The translations under genes were made by a program, and so were the position numbers. From Muribaculaceae bacterium (GTDB lineage Bacteria; Pseudomonadota; Alphaproteobacteria; Rs-D84): DNA of 7,510 bases. Each line of letters opens with the position of its first letter. Within the stretch, counting starts at the first letter, position 1. Location: NCBI GenBank assembly GCA_023665245.1, contig JAMPEH010000106.1, positions 1 through 7,510 on the forward strand. Direction: 5' to 3'. Under the pieces are notes generated by a model. The model saw only the letters and a list, made by a program, of their open reading frames with translations, had not been told where the DNA came from and searched no databases. Of the stretch, positions 6,015-7,510 are shown one piece after another.

Positions 6015-7079
6015 CTATCCATAGGACAACTGCGCCGTGGCCCCAGCGGGCTCATGGCAGAAAAAACGCACCCATCCGACCATGTTCTGCCCCATGTCGA
6101 GCACGGTCTCCCCGGCAGGCGTCCTGATGATCTTTTCCGGTTTCCGGATTTCCTTGATTACGACCGGAAGCGACAGCCTGTCCTCCGCCGGTCCGATCCC
6201 CGGCTCCCGGACAATGCGGACCGGCTCCCACGCTTCCCCGCCAGCGCCGGGCTTTTCCCGGGCAGACAGGCCGTGAAGCTCCTTTCCCGCATCATAGGTC
6301 TCCCCGTCGTAAATCCCGTCCGCAAGGACCGGTGACGGCGCACATTCCCAGTCCTCCCCCGTGCCGACAATCACTTCCTGTTCATTTTCCAGACGGATCC
6401 GCAGCTCTGCCTTCAACAGGAACTCTGATACATAAGGTTTGTTCAAACCGATGAACGGACCGTACCTGCCCTTAGTCCAGCCGTTCCCCATCAGAACCTG
6501 TACCGTGTTGTCCCCCTTTTCCAGCAGTCCCGTGATATCGTATGTATACACCTGTGTCCACAAATCGAGCGCGTTGCAGCCCGGCGCAAGGTACTCCTGT
6601 CCCACACGCTCCCCGTTGACATATGGATAAAACAGGCCAGCGCCGGCCATATACAGTTTCGCGTTCCGCACGGTGTCAGGAACCGAAAAGCTTTTACCAA
6701 AATACGGATGCCTCTCATGGTCCTCCCACGGCGTACCGATCCACTGCGCATCCCACGCCTCATCCCGCTTACCGGTCTCAAACCAGTTTGGTTCCGACTT
6801 TGCAGAATCGCCCTTGTCCCCCCACACTTCCACGGTCCAGTAATACCTCGTGCGCGGTTCCAGTCTGACGGGAAGCGCAAAGGCAAGCCCGTCCAGCCTG
6901 TCACTTTTTCCCGAATCAAACAGTATCTTTTCCATCGCGCTGTCCGATGAGACCACGACCCTTGCCGCTGCCTGTGTCCGTGAAACGTCACTGTCCGCGA
7001 TCCATGAGACCACCGCCTGTTCCATCGCAAACCCAAGCGGGTTTTCCATATGGTTTGTCCTGCATCTGATAATCTCCAT
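6015..7079 (-). CDS. Alpha-L-rhamnosidase (GH78), N-terminal part ending at an in-frame TAG
   Basis: The first 354 residues of the GH78 enzyme. Residues 17-103 resemble the N-terminal fibronectin-type domain (ENPLGF, then RTRYYWTVEVWGDKG). Residues about 125-305 fit the Bac_rhamnosid_N domain (AGAGLFYPYVNGERVG, MGNGWTKGRYG, DGIYDGETYDA). From about 306 the next beta-sandwich begins (ETVLDMGQNMVGWVRF). The frame stops at TAG (6017-6015) directly after LSYG, and the same frame resumes with ILQDGNFYRENL; family members usually have YGE followed by a hydrophobic pair, so the TAG most likely replaces a GAG Glu codon by one base change at residue 355. The ATG at 7079 has GGAGG 6 nt upstream (7086-7090). 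The start MEIIRCRTNH is not a signal peptide. The gene stands alone behind its own promoter, which shares an 80-bp block with that of the transporter operon. Confidence 0.87.
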   Translation of the reverse strand: MEIIRCRTNHMENPLGFAMEQAVVSWIADSDVSRTQAAARVVVSSDSAMEKILFDSGKSDRLDGLAFALPVRLEPRTRYYWTVEVWGDKGDSAKSEPNWFETGKRDEAWDAQWIGTPWEDHERHPYFGKSFSVPDTVRNAKLYMAGAGLFYPYVNGERVGQEYLAPGCNALDLWTQVYTYDITGLLEKGDNTVQVLMGNGWTKGRYGPFIGLNKPYVSEFLLKAELRIRLENEQEVIVGTGEDWECAPSPVLADGIYDGETYDAGKELHGLSAREKPGAGGEAWEPVRIVREPGIGPAEDRLSLPVVIKEIRKPEKIIRTPAGETVLDMGQNMVGWVRFFCHEPAGATAQLSYG

Positions 7080-7121
7080 CTTTTTCCTCCAATCTTTTCC
7101 TGCCGGTATCCTGTCTTTTGT

Positions 7122-7201
7122 CTAATTCCAATATAAGCGAAACAACCCTGTTTAGAAAGCAATATCCATGACTTTGGCATCATATTTCAGACTATTTTTT
7201 C
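7122..7201 (-). promoter_or_regulatory. Promoter and operator of the rhamnosidase gene (copy 2 of shared block)
   Basis: Same arrangement and spacing as the block at 2886-2965. On the minus strand: ATGAT-N6-GTCAT (7168-7183), then ATATTGCTTTC, a 17-bp spacer, and the -10 box TATATT (7130-7135) followed by GGAATTAG. The -35 position (7153-7158, TTTCTA) is again far from consensus. Transcription from about 7123 would leave a leader of roughly 44 nt before the ATG at 7079. About 57 of 80 positions agree with the other copy, with no gaps. Shared control by the AraC-family protein is inferred. Confidence 0.65.
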
Positions 7202-7291
7202 AATTCGTGGAATATATGGGATTTATGTCAAAAAAATAGCAACAGGCCCACACAGGGAGGAGCATTGCCAAACACATCAAAAATATGGGAC
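7202..7291. other. Intergenic stretch without a recognisable gene
   Basis: AT-rich DNA upstream of the rhamnosidase operator. A purine-rich GGGAGG (7255-7260) resembles a ribosome binding site, but the only codons at usable distance on the plus strand are non-ATG and lead to a stop within about 15 codons. I see no tRNA, rRNA or clear promoter here. It may be the body of a short plus-strand transcript ending at the hairpin at 7292-7333. Confidence 0.3.
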
Positions 7292-7333
7292 TGACCGCAT
7301 GGATATGACTTGTTATGCATGCGGCCATTTTTT
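7292..7333 (+). terminator. Rho-independent terminator (plus strand)
   Basis: TGACCGCATG (7292-7301) pairs with CATGCGGCCA (7318-7327), a 10-position stem with one A/C mismatch and a 16-nt loop, followed at once by six T (7328-7333). This is the form of an intrinsic terminator for rightward transcription. No rightward gene precedes it in the window, so its transcript is unexplained. On the other strand the flanking sequence has only a weak T run (TATTTTT), so it might also partly block leftward transcription entering the rhamnosidase gene. Confidence 0.55.
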
Positions 7334-7401
7334 ATACTGTTTTTATATAAGAGAAAAGATTTTATCCTGGAAACTGAACTCCCGCAAAAGCAGGCAAACT
7401 A

Positions 7402-7510
7402 GGGCGTGTTTGAAAAATGCTTTCTGCCAGATGTGCGTCACAGTTTGTGGGAGAATAAGTCATCTTACAGATGACTGGCCAGATGAAGGAGGCGTAGGGG
7501 TCAAAGGCAT
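7402..7510. mobile_element. Possible edge of an insertion sequence (partial)
   Basis: The sequence character changes at GGGCGTGTTTGAAAAATG (7402-7419), which resembles the terminal repeats of some DDE-transposase insertion sequences. It is followed by about 65 nt, a perfect short hairpin (7458-7476) and an AAGGAGG (7486-7492) that could serve a rightward gene starting near or past the window edge. No transposase, matching end or target duplication is visible, so this rests on appearance only. It could equally be ordinary upstream DNA of the next gene. Confidence 0.3.
7458..7476. repeat. Perfect 8-bp inverted repeat with 3-nt loop
   Basis: AGTCATCT-TAC-AGATGACT forms a perfect 8-bp stem with loop TAC. 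No T run follows, so it is not an intrinsic terminator. It lies 9 nt before an AAGGAGG sequence, a place where a hairpin could limit access of ribosomes to the next gene or belong to the end of a mobile element. Confidence 0.5.

Noticed and set aside
6015..6017. TAG reassigned to an amino acid throughout the genome
   Set aside because: The regulator and the rhamnosidase both end with TAG at natural C-termini, and the regulator has a second TAG one codon later, so TAG works as stop here.
6491..7183. Minus-strand open frame of 230 codons overlapping the rhamnosidase start
   Set aside because: It is another frame of the same strand over the GH78 N-terminal domains, is Arg, Trp and Gly rich, and covers the promoter. 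The frame from 7079 has the family motifs and the ribosome binding site.
7299..7510. Plus-strand frame from ATG at 7299, open for 70 codons to the edge, Cys-rich
   Set aside because: There is no ribosome binding site, it starts inside the terminator stem, and it runs through the hairpin at 7458-7476. Most likely chance, though it could be revisited with sequence to the right.
1..7510. CRISPR array, tRNA or rRNA genes
   Set aside because: No regularly spaced direct repeats, cloverleaf-like segments or conserved rRNA sequence were seen on either strand.

Overview
The window looks like a carbohydrate-utilisation locus from a gut-type Firmicute, most likely a Lachnospiraceae or related Clostridia. 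The reasons are gene content (GPH-type sugar symporter, cytoplasmic GH78 alpha-L-rhamnosidase, AraC-family regulator), strong AAGGAGG ribosome binding sites, and GC-rich genes separated by AT-rich intergenic DNA. The taxonomic call is inference from protein style; no marker gene is present.

Layout, left to right. Positions 1-1728 (minus strand) hold a GPH/MFS transporter whose reading frame breaks near position 962, followed by the first 24 codons of an unidentified gene that runs off the left edge. Positions 1764-2735 (minus) encode an intact 323-residue protein made of two tandem NTF2/SnoaL-like domains, 35 bp upstream of the transporter and probably in the same operon. Positions 2736-3036 are a divergent control region. 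Positions 3037-4239 (plus) encode an intact 400-residue AraC-family regulator. It converges, with only 2 nt between stop codons, on an alpha-L-rhamnosidase gene (4242-7079, minus) that is split by one in-frame TAG codon. Positions 7080-7510 hold the rhamnosidase promoter, an intrinsic terminator on the plus strand, and a possible mobile-element edge at the right end.

The clearest regulatory signal is an 80-bp block that aligns without gaps between the two minus-strand promoters (2886-2965 and 7122-7201, about 57 of 80 bases identical by hand count). Conserved parts include a TATATT -10 box and an upstream element with the pattern ATGAY-N6-ATCAT and TTGCTTTC. I infer that the AraC protein encoded between them activates both units, giving a small regulon: import a rhamnosylated compound, remove rhamnose in the cytoplasm, and act on some part of it with the double NTF2-like protein, whose reaction is unknown.

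Two genes are broken (a frameshift in the transporter, an amber codon in the rhamnosidase), while the regulator, the NTF2-like gene and both promoters look intact. This could be recent decay of the locus or errors in the sequence. TAG reassignment is unlikely, because the regulator and the rhamnosidase both end in TAG.
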